The notes under the pieces were generated by a model. The model made no database searches, was not told the origin of the DNA, and saw only the letters and a program-made list of their open reading frames with translations. 39,201 nucleotides of DNA from Deltaproteobacteria bacterium. GTDB lineage: Bacteria > Desulfobacterota > Binatia > Binatales > Binataceae. Positions 17,235-25,539 of the stretch are shown here, one piece after another. Position 1 is the first letter of the stretch; each line of letters starts with the position of its first letter. The stretch is taken from NCBI GenBank assembly GCA_027317185.1, contig DAHVFB010000021.1, positions 1-39,201 of the forward strand, read 5' to 3'. A program made the position numbers and the translations under genes.

Positions 17235-18830
17235 ATGGCGGCGAAGTTTCGTATCTTGTTGAGCGATTCGCTCTCGGATCAGGGAATCGAAGTCCTGCGG
17301 CAGTACCCACAGATCAGTTTCGACCACAAAACCGGGCTCAAGCCCGCCGAGTTGACTGCTATCATCGCGGCCTACGACGGACTCATAATCCGCAGCGGAA
17401 CCAGGGTTACCCGCGAAGTGATCGAGGCGGCGGATTCACTCAAGGTGATCGGGCGCGCCGGCGTGGGGGTCGACAATGTCGATCTCGACGCCGCGACCCG
17501 GCGCGGGATCGTGGTGATGAACAGTCCGGTCGGCAACAGCGTGACCACGGCCGAGCATGCGATTTCGATGCTGATGGCGCTGACGCGGCACATTCCCGCC
17601 GCGAATGCGTCGATCCGGGCCGGCAAATGGGAGCGCGGCAAATTCACCGGGACCGAGGTCAGCAACAAGACGCTGGGCGTGATTGGACTGGGGAATATTG
17701 GACGAATCGTCGCCGATCGCGCGATCGGCCTGAAAATGAAGGTGATCGGTTTTGATCCGATCCTGACCGCGGAGGCTGCCGCGCGCGTCGGAGTCGAGTT
17801 GGTCGCGCTCGACGAACTGTTCAAGCGCGCCGACTTCATCAGCGTCCATACGCCATTGACCGACGACACGCGCGGAATCGTGGGCCACGCCGCTTTTGCA
17901 CTGATGAAGAAAGGCGTGCGGATAATAAATTGCGCCCGCGGCGGAATCGTCGATGAGCAGGCGCTGCATGAGGCCCTGATGTCGGGCAAGGTGGCCGGCG
18001 CGGCGCTCGATGTCTTCGTCGAGGAACCTCCCGCGCCGGACAATCCGCTGCTGAAGCTCGACAGCGTAATCGCCACCCCGCATCTGGGCGCTGCCACGGA
18101 CGAAGCGCAGGTGCAGGTGGCGATCGATATCGCGCATCAAATCGTCAATTTTTTGCTGGAAGGGACTATCCAGCATGCGGTCAATATCCCCGCGCTCTCG
18201 ACGCCCGAACTGGAAAAACTCGAACCGCATCTTCGGCTCGGCGAAAAACTGGGCGTGTTCCTGAGCCAGGTGATCGATGAAGCGCCGACAAAGGTGACCG
18301 TCGGGCTCGGTGGCGAGGCGGCTGGACTTAAGGCCGAGACCATCACCGCCTCGGTGCTCAAGGGCCTGCTGGCGGGCTTCATGGATCAGCCGTTGAATTT
18401 TGTGAACGCCCCGTACATCGCGCGCGAACGAGGAATCAAAGTGACGGAAACCCGCTCGCGCGAGACCACTGACTTCGTCAACACGCTCACGGTTACGGTC
18501 GAGACTTCGGCCGGCATCCATGAGGTGAGCGGCACGGTTTTCGGCAATCGCACCTTACGTTTGGTTCGCATCGACGGTTATCGGGTCGAGGCGGTGCCCG
18601 AGGGCTACTACCTGATGCTGCATAATCGCGATGTGCCGGGCGTGGTCGGCGCGATCGGCACGATGCTGGGGAAGTCCAACATCAATATCGCAGGGCTTGA
18701 ACTCGGACGCGATCGGATCGGCGGACTGGCGCTGAGCCTGGTCGAAGTGGATGAACCGGTGCCGAACGAAATGCTCGAACGGCTCAAGACTATCCCGGCG
18801 ATAACTACCGCCGCATTTATCAAATTCTGA
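17235..18830 (+). CDS. serA: D-3-phosphoglycerate dehydrogenase (long form with ACT domain)
   Basis: Catalyses the first step of serine synthesis, oxidising 3-phosphoglycerate with NAD. At 531 residues it is the long form. The N-terminal catalytic domain contains GRAGVGVDNVDLDAATRRG. The NAD loop is GVIGLGNIG at about 147-155. Catalytic Arg, Glu and His lie in NCARGGIVDE, FVEEPPAPDNPL and TPHLGAATDEAQ. The intervening ASB-type domain follows from about 320 and a C-terminal ACT domain runs from about 455 (YYLMLHNRDVPGVVGAIG), where serine feedback usually acts. It follows the aminotransferase directly, forming a serine operon, with purA 73 bases downstream. Confidence 0.97.
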   Translation: MAAKFRILLSDSLSDQGIEVLRQYPQISFDHKTGLKPAELTAIIAAYDGLIIRSGTRVTREVIEAADSLKVIGRAGVGVDNVDLDAATRRGIVVMNSPVGNSVTTAEHAISMLMALTRHIPAANASIRAGKWERGKFTGTEVSNKTLGVIGLGNIGRIVADRAIGLKMKVIGFDPILTAEAAARVGVELVALDELFKRADFISVHTPLTDDTRGIVGHAAFALMKKGVRIINCARGGIVDEQALHEALMSGKVAGAALDVFVEEPPAPDNPLLKLDSVIATPHLGAATDEAQVQVAIDIAHQIVNFLLEGTIQHAVNIPALSTPELEKLEPHLRLGEKLGVFLSQVIDEAPTKVTVGLGGEAAGLKAETITASVLKGLLAGFMDQPLNFVNAPYIARERGIKVTETRSRETTDFVNTLTVTVETSAGIHEVSGTVFGNRTLRLVRIDGYRVEAVPEGYYLMLHNRDVPGVVGAIGTMLGKSNINIAGLELGRDRIGGLALSLVEVDEPVPNEMLERLKTIPAITTAAFIKF

Positions 18831-18903
18831 ACGGAATCCTGGGGGAGCTTCCTTGGCGTGCGGTCGTCTTTCCACCAACGCCCATGAAGAAAACTGAAAT
18901 AAT

Positions 18904-20199
18904 ATGCAAACAGTGGCGGTGATCGGCACGCAGTGGGGCGACGAGGGAAAAGGGAAAATTGTCGATTTGCTGGCCGCGGATGCGGCCGTGGTGGTCCGCT
19001 TTCAGGGCGGCAACAATGCGGCGCATACGCTGGTGGTCGGCGGTGAAAAATTCATCCTGCGAATGGTCCCGGCCGGCGCGCTGCATCCGGGCAAGACCTG
19101 CGTGATCGGCAACGGGATGGTGGTCGATCCGTTTGCGCTGGTCGAAGAGATCGATCGGCTGAAGAAACATTCGCAACTGAGCGATCCCGCCCTGCTGAAG
19201 ATCAGCTACGATGCGCACCTGGTGATGCCCTATCATCAGGCTATCGATCGCGCGCGCGAAGAGCGGCTCGGCAAACGCAAGGTCGGCACTACCGGCTTCG
19301 GAATCGGTCCGGCTTACGAGGACAAGATGGCGCGGTCGGGACTGCGTTTCGCCGATCTGGCAAGTCCGGCGGCCTTCAAAAGCCGGCTCGAGTACAATCT
19401 GAAGGAAAAGAATCTCTATCTTAAAAATGTGCTCAAGGCCAAGCCGGTCGACGGCCGCCGCCTGCTTGCACAGATTGCTCCGATGCGGCGGCGGCTGATG
19501 CCTTATCTGGCCGATACCGCCGCGCTGGTCGCGGGTGTAGCCGCGGAAGGCAGAAAGATTCTGTTCGAGGGCGCGCACGGCACCATGCTCGACATCGATC
19601 ACGGCACCTATCCTTACGTGACCTCGTCAAGCTGCCTCGCCAGCGCGGTTTTTTCGGGCGGCGGCCTGCCGCCGGGGCGCCTCGACGCGGTGCTTGGAAT
19701 CAGCAAGGCCTATACTACCCGCGTGGGCGGCGGTCCGTTTCCCAGCGAGATCAAGGGCGCTCTGAGCGATCGTTTGCGCGAAGAGGGCAACGAGTTCGGC
19801 AGCGCGACCGGGCGTCCGCGGCGGGTCGGATGGTTCGACGCAGTATCGGCGCGCTATGCCGCGCGGCTCAACGGGATGTGGGGACTGGCGCTGACCAAAC
19901 TCGACGTGCTGACGGGCGTGAATCCGCTGCGTATCTGTTACGCCTATCAAATTGGATCGAAGCGCTACGACGAAATGCCGCCAAGCTGCCTCGCACTCGA
20001 TAAGGTTCGGCCGCTTTACGAAGAACTGCCGGGCTGGGATGAAAACCTGGGCGAGGCGCGATCGCTGGCGGAGTTGCCGGAGAACGCGCGCCGCTATCTC
20101 GATCGAATCGCGCAGCTAAGCGGGGTGAAACTGGCGATGGTCGGAGTGGGCGCGGCCCGCGAGGCGATCATCATTCTCGAGAATCCATTCCTGAACTGA
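18904..20199 (+). CDS. purA: Adenylosuccinate synthetase
   Basis: Joins IMP and aspartate with GTP to adenylosuccinate, the committed step to AMP. The 431-residue length is normal. Motifs seen: the P-loop GTQWGDEGKGK at about 8-18, QGGNNAAHTLV (commonly GGHNAGHT), GIGPAYEDKMAR, GTMLDIDHGTYPYVTSSS, TTRVGGGPFPSE, GRPRRVGWFDA and the guanine-binding LTKLDVLTG. The catalytic His of the AHT segment is kept. The Arg in the E. coli GTTGRG loop is Phe here (TGFGIGP). It probably shares the serA transcript, although the 73-base gap could hold its own promoter. The ATG at 18904 has only a weak GAAGAAA site. Confidence 0.96.
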   Translation: MQTVAVIGTQWGDEGKGKIVDLLAADAAVVVRFQGGNNAAHTLVVGGEKFILRMVPAGALHPGKTCVIGNGMVVDPFALVEEIDRLKKHSQLSDPALLKISYDAHLVMPYHQAIDRAREERLGKRKVGTTGFGIGPAYEDKMARSGLRFADLASPAAFKSRLEYNLKEKNLYLKNVLKAKPVDGRRLLAQIAPMRRRLMPYLADTAALVAGVAAEGRKILFEGAHGTMLDIDHGTYPYVTSSSCLASAVFSGGGLPPGRLDAVLGISKAYTTRVGGGPFPSEIKGALSDRLREEGNEFGSATGRPRRVGWFDAVSARYAARLNGMWGLALTKLDVLTGVNPLRICYAYQIGSKRYDEMPPSCLALDKVRPLYEELPGWDENLGEARSLAELPENARRYLDRIAQLSGVKLAMVGVGAAREAIIILENPFLN

Positions 20200-20264
20200 C
20201 ACGCACCATGCTACGGAATCGCCCACCAACTTATTAAGTCGAAGTGCGCGAGCTGACTCCGGCG

Positions 20265-21458
20265 TTAAAGGGCGCAGGCCGCAGCGAGCGTGGACAGCGC
20301 GATCCCGCGCTGAATCTGACGGATGAAGTTTCGATCCATGCCGTTGGTGGAATAGGCGAACGAAATCCCCGAGTCGGGATCGGCCCATCCGATCTGCCCG
20401 CCGGCGCCACCGTGGCCGAAGGCCAACGGCGAACCGCCATTGCCAAAACCCCGGTACGCGCCGAGGCCATCGTCGCCCGCGACAATCACGCCCAGCGCCC
20501 GATTCACTTTCACGCCGATCATCGGATCGCTCAGATCGCCGGATCGCACCCGCAGCGCATCAATCAGCGTATCGCGCCGCCAGATTCCCAGCTCACGGGA
20601 ACCGTCGAGATGGCCCAGCACGGACTGGTAGAAGAGTGCGAGATCGCCGGTCGTCATCAGCCCTCCTCCGCCGGGAATTCCCACCTCGCGCACCGCCGGA
20701 TCGTTGATACCCAACAAAGCCTGCTCGGTGACCGCAGGTTGCGTACCCGCCGGCAGACCCATCAATTGGAGCTGTTCGTCGGTCATCGAATCGCCGACGA
20801 AAACCAGGTCAGCAACCCTTCGACTTTTTGCTTTATCCAACCCGACGCTCAGACCATCAAGAGCGAGCGGCGAGGCTATCCGGTTACGAATAAAGCTGCG
20901 AAAATCTTCGCCGCCTCGGCGCTCGATTATCTCTGCTATAGCCCAGAAAGTGGCGGTGGGATGATAGACAAAACGGCTGCCGGGAAGCCATTCCAGCCGC
21001 CACGACGCGAACCGCGCCTGGCGCTTGATCCGATCAAGCCACTCCAAAGGCGGCATCGATGCATTCGGAAAACCGGCGGTATGGAGAAACAGATGCTCGA
21101 CGATGACCGCATCCTTGCCGTTGGCCCCAAAGCCTTCGATGATATCGGCCACGCGCTCGCCAGGATCGAGCTTGCCTTCACCGATCAGAATCCATGCGGC
21201 GGCCGAAACGACCGCTTTCGTACATGAGAAAACGGGAAAGAGCGTCTCGTTATCGACCGGCTGCGCGATGCCTGCCTGGACCGCGATCCCATAGGATCGC
21301 ATCGCGCCGATCTTTCCATGGCGCGCGATCGCAATTTGCGCGGCGGGTAGCAGCCCTGCCTGGACCTCCTCATTCGCACGATCGAGCAAGGCGGTAACTT
21401 TTTCCGGATCGAGGCCGGCTTCGCGTGGATCCGCGGCAAAAGATATTTCAGTGGGCAT
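20265..21458 (-). CDS. Serine hydrolase of the beta-lactamase/EstB family
   Basis: A 397-residue penicillin-binding-protein-fold hydrolase. The nucleophile motif is Ser78-Cys-Thr-Lys81 (FSCTKAV), the second motif is Tyr165-His-Pro (VYHPTATF), and the third is HGGAGG at about 349-354. Members cleave esters, amides or beta-lactams; those of this size without a signal peptide are usually cytoplasmic esterases, and none is visible here. The start at 21458 (MPTEISFAADPREAG) is preferred: the open frame runs on to 21539, but that extension translates a dispersed repeat (LSERSEEF), a common artefact. It is convergent with purA. The substrate is unknown. Confidence 0.85.
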   Translation of the reverse strand: MPTEISFAADPREAGLDPEKVTALLDRANEEVQAGLLPAAQIAIARHGKIGAMRSYGIAVQAGIAQPVDNETLFPVFSCTKAVVSAAAWILIGEGKLDPGERVADIIEGFGANGKDAVIVEHLFLHTAGFPNASMPPLEWLDRIKRQARFASWRLEWLPGSRFVYHPTATFWAIAEIIERRGGEDFRSFIRNRIASPLALDGLSVGLDKAKSRRVADLVFVGDSMTDEQLQLMGLPAGTQPAVTEQALLGINDPAVREVGIPGGGGLMTTGDLALFYQSVLGHLDGSRELGIWRRDTLIDALRVRSGDLSDPMIGVKVNRALGVIVAGDDGLGAYRGFGNGGSPLAFGHGGAGGQIGWADPDSGISFAYSTNGMDRNFIRQIQRGIALSTLAAACAL

Positions 21459-21478
21459 GATTAGCCAATTTGAAAAAC

Positions 21479-21507
21479 GGAATTCTTCGCTGCGCTCAGA
21501 GAGACAT
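21479..21507 (-). repeat. Second copy of the dispersed REP-like repeat
   Basis: ATTCTTCGCTGCGCTCAG at 21482-21499 is the exact reverse complement of 4117-4134, and flanking similarity continues for a few bases on each side. It lies just upstream of the serine hydrolase start, between two minus-strand genes. Only one arm is clear here; the matching inverted arm of the first copy is not evident. Confidence 0.6.
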
Positions 21508-21560
21508 ACAAGATTAATAATATTTGAGGTCTCGGCCATGCCAGCTCGCGCTGACAGGAC

Positions 21561-22469
21561 TCATCGGGCGGCGTTCGGAGCCTGTGCGGAAATCCATCCG
21601 GCGCGACCTTCAAGCGTCGTGCGGATCACTTCGCCGCGCGGAAGTTCGTCACGCTTGAGACCCGCCGCAAAATCCGCCAGCCGCACGAAGCGCGCGCCCC
21701 GTTCGCTAGCCGCGCGCACCAGCGCCACAAAACAATCCAATTGTTGCATGCCTTCGGTTTCGGCGTGAACAGTATGCACGTTGAGAGACTCGGGACTCAT
21801 CCGATCCATATAGAAGCGCACGATCGAAGCGGTATCATCGAGACCCGGACGGTTGAGTACTTCGTCCAGCGTCGGCAGGGTGGTGGGAATTTCGGGAGTA
21901 TCGAACGTGGCTCCCTCGATACAGCATCGATAAGGCGCGGTTCCGCGCGTATCGCTGCGATAAAGCAATCCCATACGGTCGAGCAACTTCATCGCAATCG
22001 CATTCGTGCGCCAGCCGGGTGCCGCAAAACCTCGCGGCGATTCCCGGAAAATTGCCCGGTAAGCCTCGAAAGCCTCCTCGAGTTCGGAACGGATTTCGGC
22101 TTCATCGAGATCGTCGATTCGGTCCTGCCAGCGCACGTGATCGTAACCATGGACTCCGACTTCGAAGCCCGCATCGGCCAGCGATCTTACGATTCCCGGC
22201 AGTGCTAATGCGATCGGGCGAGACGGCAGGAGCGTACCCGAAAGGATAGTCCGCAAGCCGTACATCGAAACCGCCCGCGTCCGCATCATTTTCCCCGCAA
22301 AGCCGCGATTTTTGAAAACCCGCATCAGCGCGCGCCCGGAATTATCGGGGCCCATCGCGATATAAAAGCTGGCGGTGACGCCGGCCGACGCGAGCGCCCG
22401 CGCCATCCGCGGCACCCCTTCTTCAAGCCCGCGATGAGTATCGACGTCGATCTTGAGCGCTATCTCCAT
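21561..22469 (-). CDS. arnD: 4-deoxy-4-formamido-L-arabinose-phosphoundecaprenol deformylase
   Basis: A polysaccharide-deacetylase-fold enzyme of 302 residues that removes the formyl group from undecaprenyl-phosphate-L-Ara4FN. The beginning LKIDVDTHRGLEEGVPRM, then MGPDNSGRALMR, GVHGYDHVRWQDR with the metal His107 and His111, AAPGWRTNAIAMK, YRSDTRGTAPYRC, TLPTLDEV and VHTVHAETEG all match ArnD along its length. It is the last of four minus-strand arn genes and begins 25 bases after the decarboxylase stop. No strong ribosome binding site precedes the ATG at 22469, so translation may depend on coupling. Confidence 0.93.
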   Translation of the reverse strand: MEIALKIDVDTHRGLEEGVPRMARALASAGVTASFYIAMGPDNSGRALMRVFKNRGFAGKMMRTRAVSMYGLRTILSGTLLPSRPIALALPGIVRSLADAGFEVGVHGYDHVRWQDRIDDLDEAEIRSELEEAFEAYRAIFRESPRGFAAPGWRTNAIAMKLLDRMGLLYRSDTRGTAPYRCCIEGATFDTPEIPTTLPTLDEVLNRPGLDDTASIVRFYMDRMSPESLNVHTVHAETEGMQQLDCFVALVRAASERGARFVRLADFAAGLKRDELPRGEVIRTTLEGRAGWISAQAPNAAR

Positions 22470-22494
22470 TGGGCCGGCGTCGCGGAGTCAGTAT

Positions 22495-23460
22495 CTAGGC
22501 TCCCGCCTGCTCGCGGAACCAATCCATCGCGAGCTTGGTGCCCTCGCGCAGGCCAATTTTAGGCGTGACGCCCAGCACCGTCCGCATTTTGGTGTTGTCT
22601 GGCACCCGGCGCGGAATGTCCTCATAACTCGAACCGTAGATTTCTTCCTGTCCGACCAGCTTGATTTTCGATTTAGTGGGCCCGAACAGCTCGATCATCA
22701 GGTTGGCGAACTCGAGTACGGTGGTTTCCCGATCGGTACCGATGTTGAACGCCTGACCGTCGGCCGCAGGGTTGATTCCAGCCGCGACAGTAGCCTCGAT
22801 CGCGTCAGTGACATAGGTAAAGCAACGAGTCTGAGAGCCATCGCCCACCACCGTCAGATCCACACCCCGCAACAGTTGACCGATGAAGATTGTAAACAGG
22901 CGGCCAACATCGACCCGGTCCAGCCGCGGTCCATAAACATTGAAAAACCGCACCACCGTAACTGGCAGACCCATTTTGTGATAAGCGAAGCAGAAGTGCT
23001 CGCCGACCGCTTTCGAGGTCGAATAACACCAGCGATCGATCGTGGTGGCGCCCAATACCCGATCGTCATCTTCGCGCCACGGCACCTTGGGATTGCGTCC
23101 ATATACTTCGGAAGTGGAGCTGAACACCACCCGTTTGCCGTGTTTGTAGGCCGCCTTGAGCACGTTTTGCGTGCCATTCACGTTGACGTTGAGGGTCTCG
23201 TAGGGATCGCCGACGTAATGCTCGACGCCCACCACCGCCGCCAGGTGATAGATCAGATCGATCTTGGCGACCAGACTGTCGAGCAGTTCTAGGTTGAAGA
23301 TCGAATCATGCACGTAATGAAAGCGCGAATGATTCAAAAGATGGCGCACTTTCGCAATCGAACCGGTGTCGAGCACGAACACCTCGTCGCCGCGCGCCAT
23401 GAAAGCATCGGACAGATGAGAACCTAAAAAGCCAGCCCCGCCGGTAATCAAAACCCGCAT
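22495..23460 (-). CDS. UDP-glucuronate oxidative decarboxylase, ArnA C-terminal-type, separate gene
   Basis: An extended SDR of 321 residues corresponding to the dehydrogenase half of E. coli ArnA, which converts UDP-glucuronate to UDP-4-keto-pentose. The NAD loop is [11 protein letters not shown] at 5-15. SSTSEVYG at 114-121 carries the Thr/Ser and Glu used in decarboxylation. Tyr146 and Lys150 lie in YSTSK. NVYGPRLD and the late SSYEDIPRR (Arg284/285) match the ArnA region around its essential Arg. UDP-xylose synthases are close relatives, but the neighbours (formyltransferase, arnC, arnD) favour L-Ara4N. The ribosome binding site GAGGTG overlaps the stop of the preceding formyltransferase gene. 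Confidence 0.85.
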   Translation of the reverse strand: MRVLITGGAGFLGSHLSDAFMARGDEVFVLDTGSIAKVRHLLNHSRFHYVHDSIFNLELLDSLVAKIDLIYHLAAVVGVEHYVGDPYETLNVNVNGTQNVLKAAYKHGKRVVFSSTSEVYGRNPKVPWREDDDRVLGATTIDRWCYSTSKAVGEHFCFAYHKMGLPVTVVRFFNVYGPRLDRVDVGRLFTIFIGQLLRGVDLTVVGDGSQTRCFTYVTDAIEATVAAGINPAADGQAFNIGTDRETTVLEFANLMIELFGPTKSKIKLVGQEEIYGSSYEDIPRRVPDNTKMRTVLGVTPKIGLREGTKLAMDWFREQAGA

Positions 23461-23469
23461 GAAACACCT

Positions 23470-24432
23470 CTATTCAAATTTCGGCAGCTCCGCATGGGCG
23501 CGGATCAGTTCAGCCGCAGGCTGTTCAATTGCGCCCTCGAACTGGGCGCGCTGCACCCTCACACTGCCCTCGCCCGCCGCGATCTCAAGCGTCCCGCCAC
23601 CTGCCGAGATCACCTGTCCCGGCACCGCTTGCGCCGCCCCCTCATGGGCAATCGCAGCCTGCCAGATTACCACTTTGCGCCGATCGACAAAGCAGAACGC
23701 GCCGGGGTACGGATGGGTAACCGCACGCACCAGATTGACGATCCGGCGCGCCGGCCATCGCCAGTCGATTCTGCCGTCCTCGGGTCTGCGCCTCCCATAG
23801 TAGCTGCCGGCCGCAAGGTCCTGGGCTTGGCGCGGGGCGCATCCGGCCAGCAGCAACGGATGGTACTCGCGGATCAGTTCGACACCCAGCGGCACCAGCT
23901 TACGGTAGAGCGTCAGTGCGGTGTCTTCGTCCTCGATCGCCACCGCGCGCTGCGCAACGATATCGCCGGCGTCGGCGCGCGCGACCATATGATGAAGAGT
24001 GACGCCGGCCTCGCGCTCGCCGTTGACCAGCATCCAGTTGACCGGCGCGCGACCGCGATATTTCGGCAACAGCGAGCCATGCAGATTGTATGCACCCAGC
24101 CGCGCCAACCGTAGAACCCCGTCGGGAATCAGGTTGCGATAATAAAAGGAATAAAGCAGCGCGGGATTGCGATCGGCTATCCAATCGATCCAATCGCCAT
24201 CGAGTTTTTCCGGCGTATGCACCTCAATCCGATGGCGCTGCGCGAGATCGAGACACGAATCCCACCAGATCTCTTCGCGGGGGCTGTCCCGATGCGTGAA
24301 CAGCGCGGTAATCGGCGCACCGATCGCGATCAGCGCCGCCATGCAATCGTGGCCCATCTGATGGTAGGCGAACAGGACGCAATTATTGTCGATCGCGCGC
24401 TGTGAGCCGCGCGAGAGCTCGGAAGCAGTCAC
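23470..24432 (-). CDS. UDP-L-Ara4N formyltransferase, ArnA N-terminal-type, separate gene
   Basis: A 320-residue enzyme equal to the N-terminal half of E. coli ArnA. It formylates UDP-L-Ara4N with 10-formyl-tetrahydrofolate. The match is seen throughout: VLFAYHQMG, ALFTHRDSP, YSFYYRNLIP, NLHGSLLPKYRGRAPVNW with Asn116 and His118, HHMVARADAGDIVAQ with Asp154, YGRRRPEDGRIDW, and the C-terminal subdomain from about 205. The start is GTG at 24432, whose bases overlap the arnC stop (GTGA), so it is translationally coupled to arnC. Residues 1-17 before VLFAYH have no counterpart in E. coli. The separate decarboxylase gene follows 9 bases later. Confidence 0.92.
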   Translation of the reverse strand: MTASELSRGSQRAIDNNCVLFAYHQMGHDCMAALIAIGAPITALFTHRDSPREEIWWDSCLDLAQRHRIEVHTPEKLDGDWIDWIADRNPALLYSFYYRNLIPDGVLRLARLGAYNLHGSLLPKYRGRAPVNWMLVNGEREAGVTLHHMVARADAGDIVAQRAVAIEDEDTALTLYRKLVPLGVELIREYHPLLLAGCAPRQAQDLAAGSYYGRRRPEDGRIDWRWPARRIVNLVRAVTHPYPGAFCFVDRRKVVIWQAAIAHEGAAQAVPGQVISAGGGTLEIAAGEGSVRVQRAQFEGAIEQPAAELIRAHAELPKFE

Positions 24433-25433
24433 GGCCGGGACTGTGGTTCGCGGGAGTCGAAATCGTGAACGTGCACGGCGCGCACGATATAGTTCGGCCG
24501 CCGCCGGACTTCAAGGTAGATGCGGCCGACGTATTCGCCCACCAGTCCGATCGCAAGGAACATCACGCCGATCAGCGCGAAAAGCACCGCGAACAGCAGC
24601 CAGAGCGCGCCTTCCTGCTGGGGACCGTAAATTAAACGATGCCCGACGATCAGCAGCACCAGGGCGGCATCGAGGATGAATATCCCAATCCCGGCGATGC
24701 TCAGCATCTGTATCGGCAGCAGCGAGAAGCCGGTTATCAGGTTGAGGCTGAGTTTGGCCAGACCGAGCAGATTGTAACGCGAGTCGCCGCTGGCGCGCTG
24801 TTCATGGCCGACCGGAATTTCAGCCACCCGCTTGGCGAATGAATTAGCCAGCGCCGGTACGAAGGCCGCCTTTTCGTCGCACTCGACCACCGTGTCCACG
24901 ATATGGCGGCGATAAGCGCGCAACATACATCCGTAATCATGCATCGGCACGCCGACGATCAGCGAGGTCAGATGATTGTGCATCCGCGAAGCGACCTTGC
25001 GGAACGTCTGGTCGTGGCGATCCTCGCGCCATCCGCCAACCACGTCGTTGCCGGCATCGATCGCATCGAGCAGGCGCGGGATTTCCTCCGGTGGATTTTG
25101 CAGGTCGGCATCCAGCGTCACCACCACCTCGCCTTCAGAATTACGAAACGCAGCCAGAATCGCAGCGTGTTGCCCGAAGTTGCGCGCCAGCTCGACAACC
25201 CGTACGCGCGGCTCGTTGCGCGCCAGTTCGCGCAGCAGGTCCAGCGAATTGTCCGCCGAGCCATCGTCAACGAACACCACCTCATAGGTGCGGCCGCAGC
25301 CATCGAGCACCGGCTTCAAACGCCGCCATAGCGCATCCAGATTTGCCGATTCATTGTAAACCGGAATCACCACTGAGACGGCCGGTGGCGCGCTACTGAT
25401 CCGAATCGGGGATATTTTGCCTGGCACGCTCAA
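24429..25433 (-). CDS. arnC: Undecaprenyl-phosphate 4-deoxy-4-formamido-L-arabinose transferase
   Basis: A GT2 membrane-anchored transferase that loads L-Ara4FN onto undecaprenyl phosphate at the cytoplasmic face. It is 334 residues. Visible are VSVVIPVYNESANLD at 19-33, VFVDDGSADNS, LDADLQNPPEEIP, HDYGCMLRAYRRHIVD (nearly the same wording as ArnC), and two C-terminal membrane segments at about 230-250 and 268-292. The start is uncertain: TTG at 25433 opens the frame and a GTG lies two codons later; neither has a good ribosome binding site. It is the first gene of the four-gene minus-strand arn operon and is divergent from the arnT-like gene. Confidence 0.92.
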   Translation of the reverse strand: MSVPGKISPIRISSAPPAVSVVIPVYNESANLDALWRRLKPVLDGCGRTYEVVFVDDGSADNSLDLLRELARNEPRVRVVELARNFGQHAAILAAFRNSEGEVVVTLDADLQNPPEEIPRLLDAIDAGNDVVGGWREDRHDQTFRKVASRMHNHLTSLIVGVPMHDYGCMLRAYRRHIVDTVVECDEKAAFVPALANSFAKRVAEIPVGHEQRASGDSRYNLLGLAKLSLNLITGFSLLPIQMLSIAGIGIFILDAALVLLIVGHRLIYGPQQEGALWLLFAVLFALIGVMFLAIGLVGEYVGRIYLEVRRRPNYIVRAVHVHDFDSREPQSRP

Positions 25434-25539
25434 AGTTTTAACCGCGGGGATCTGCCGCTGGGACGAGATCGATGCATTGTGACAAACGCCGATCCTGAAT
25501 TAAAGGCTGCGTCCGCGCCTGCGGGGTACTTTCGGATCC

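Noticed and set aside
17436-18521. A 361-residue open frame on the minus strand inside serA
   Set aside because: It is fully antisense to a highly conserved gene, has no recognisable domain and reflects the GC-rich codon pattern of serA.
18884-18922. A 12-residue upstream ORF overlapping the purA start
   Set aside because: It is too short to judge and lacks a ribosome binding site; it probably arises by chance.
20244-21227. A 327-residue plus-strand open frame opposite the serine hydrolase
   Set aside because: The minus strand has a complete hydrolase with all three motifs; the plus-strand frame has none.
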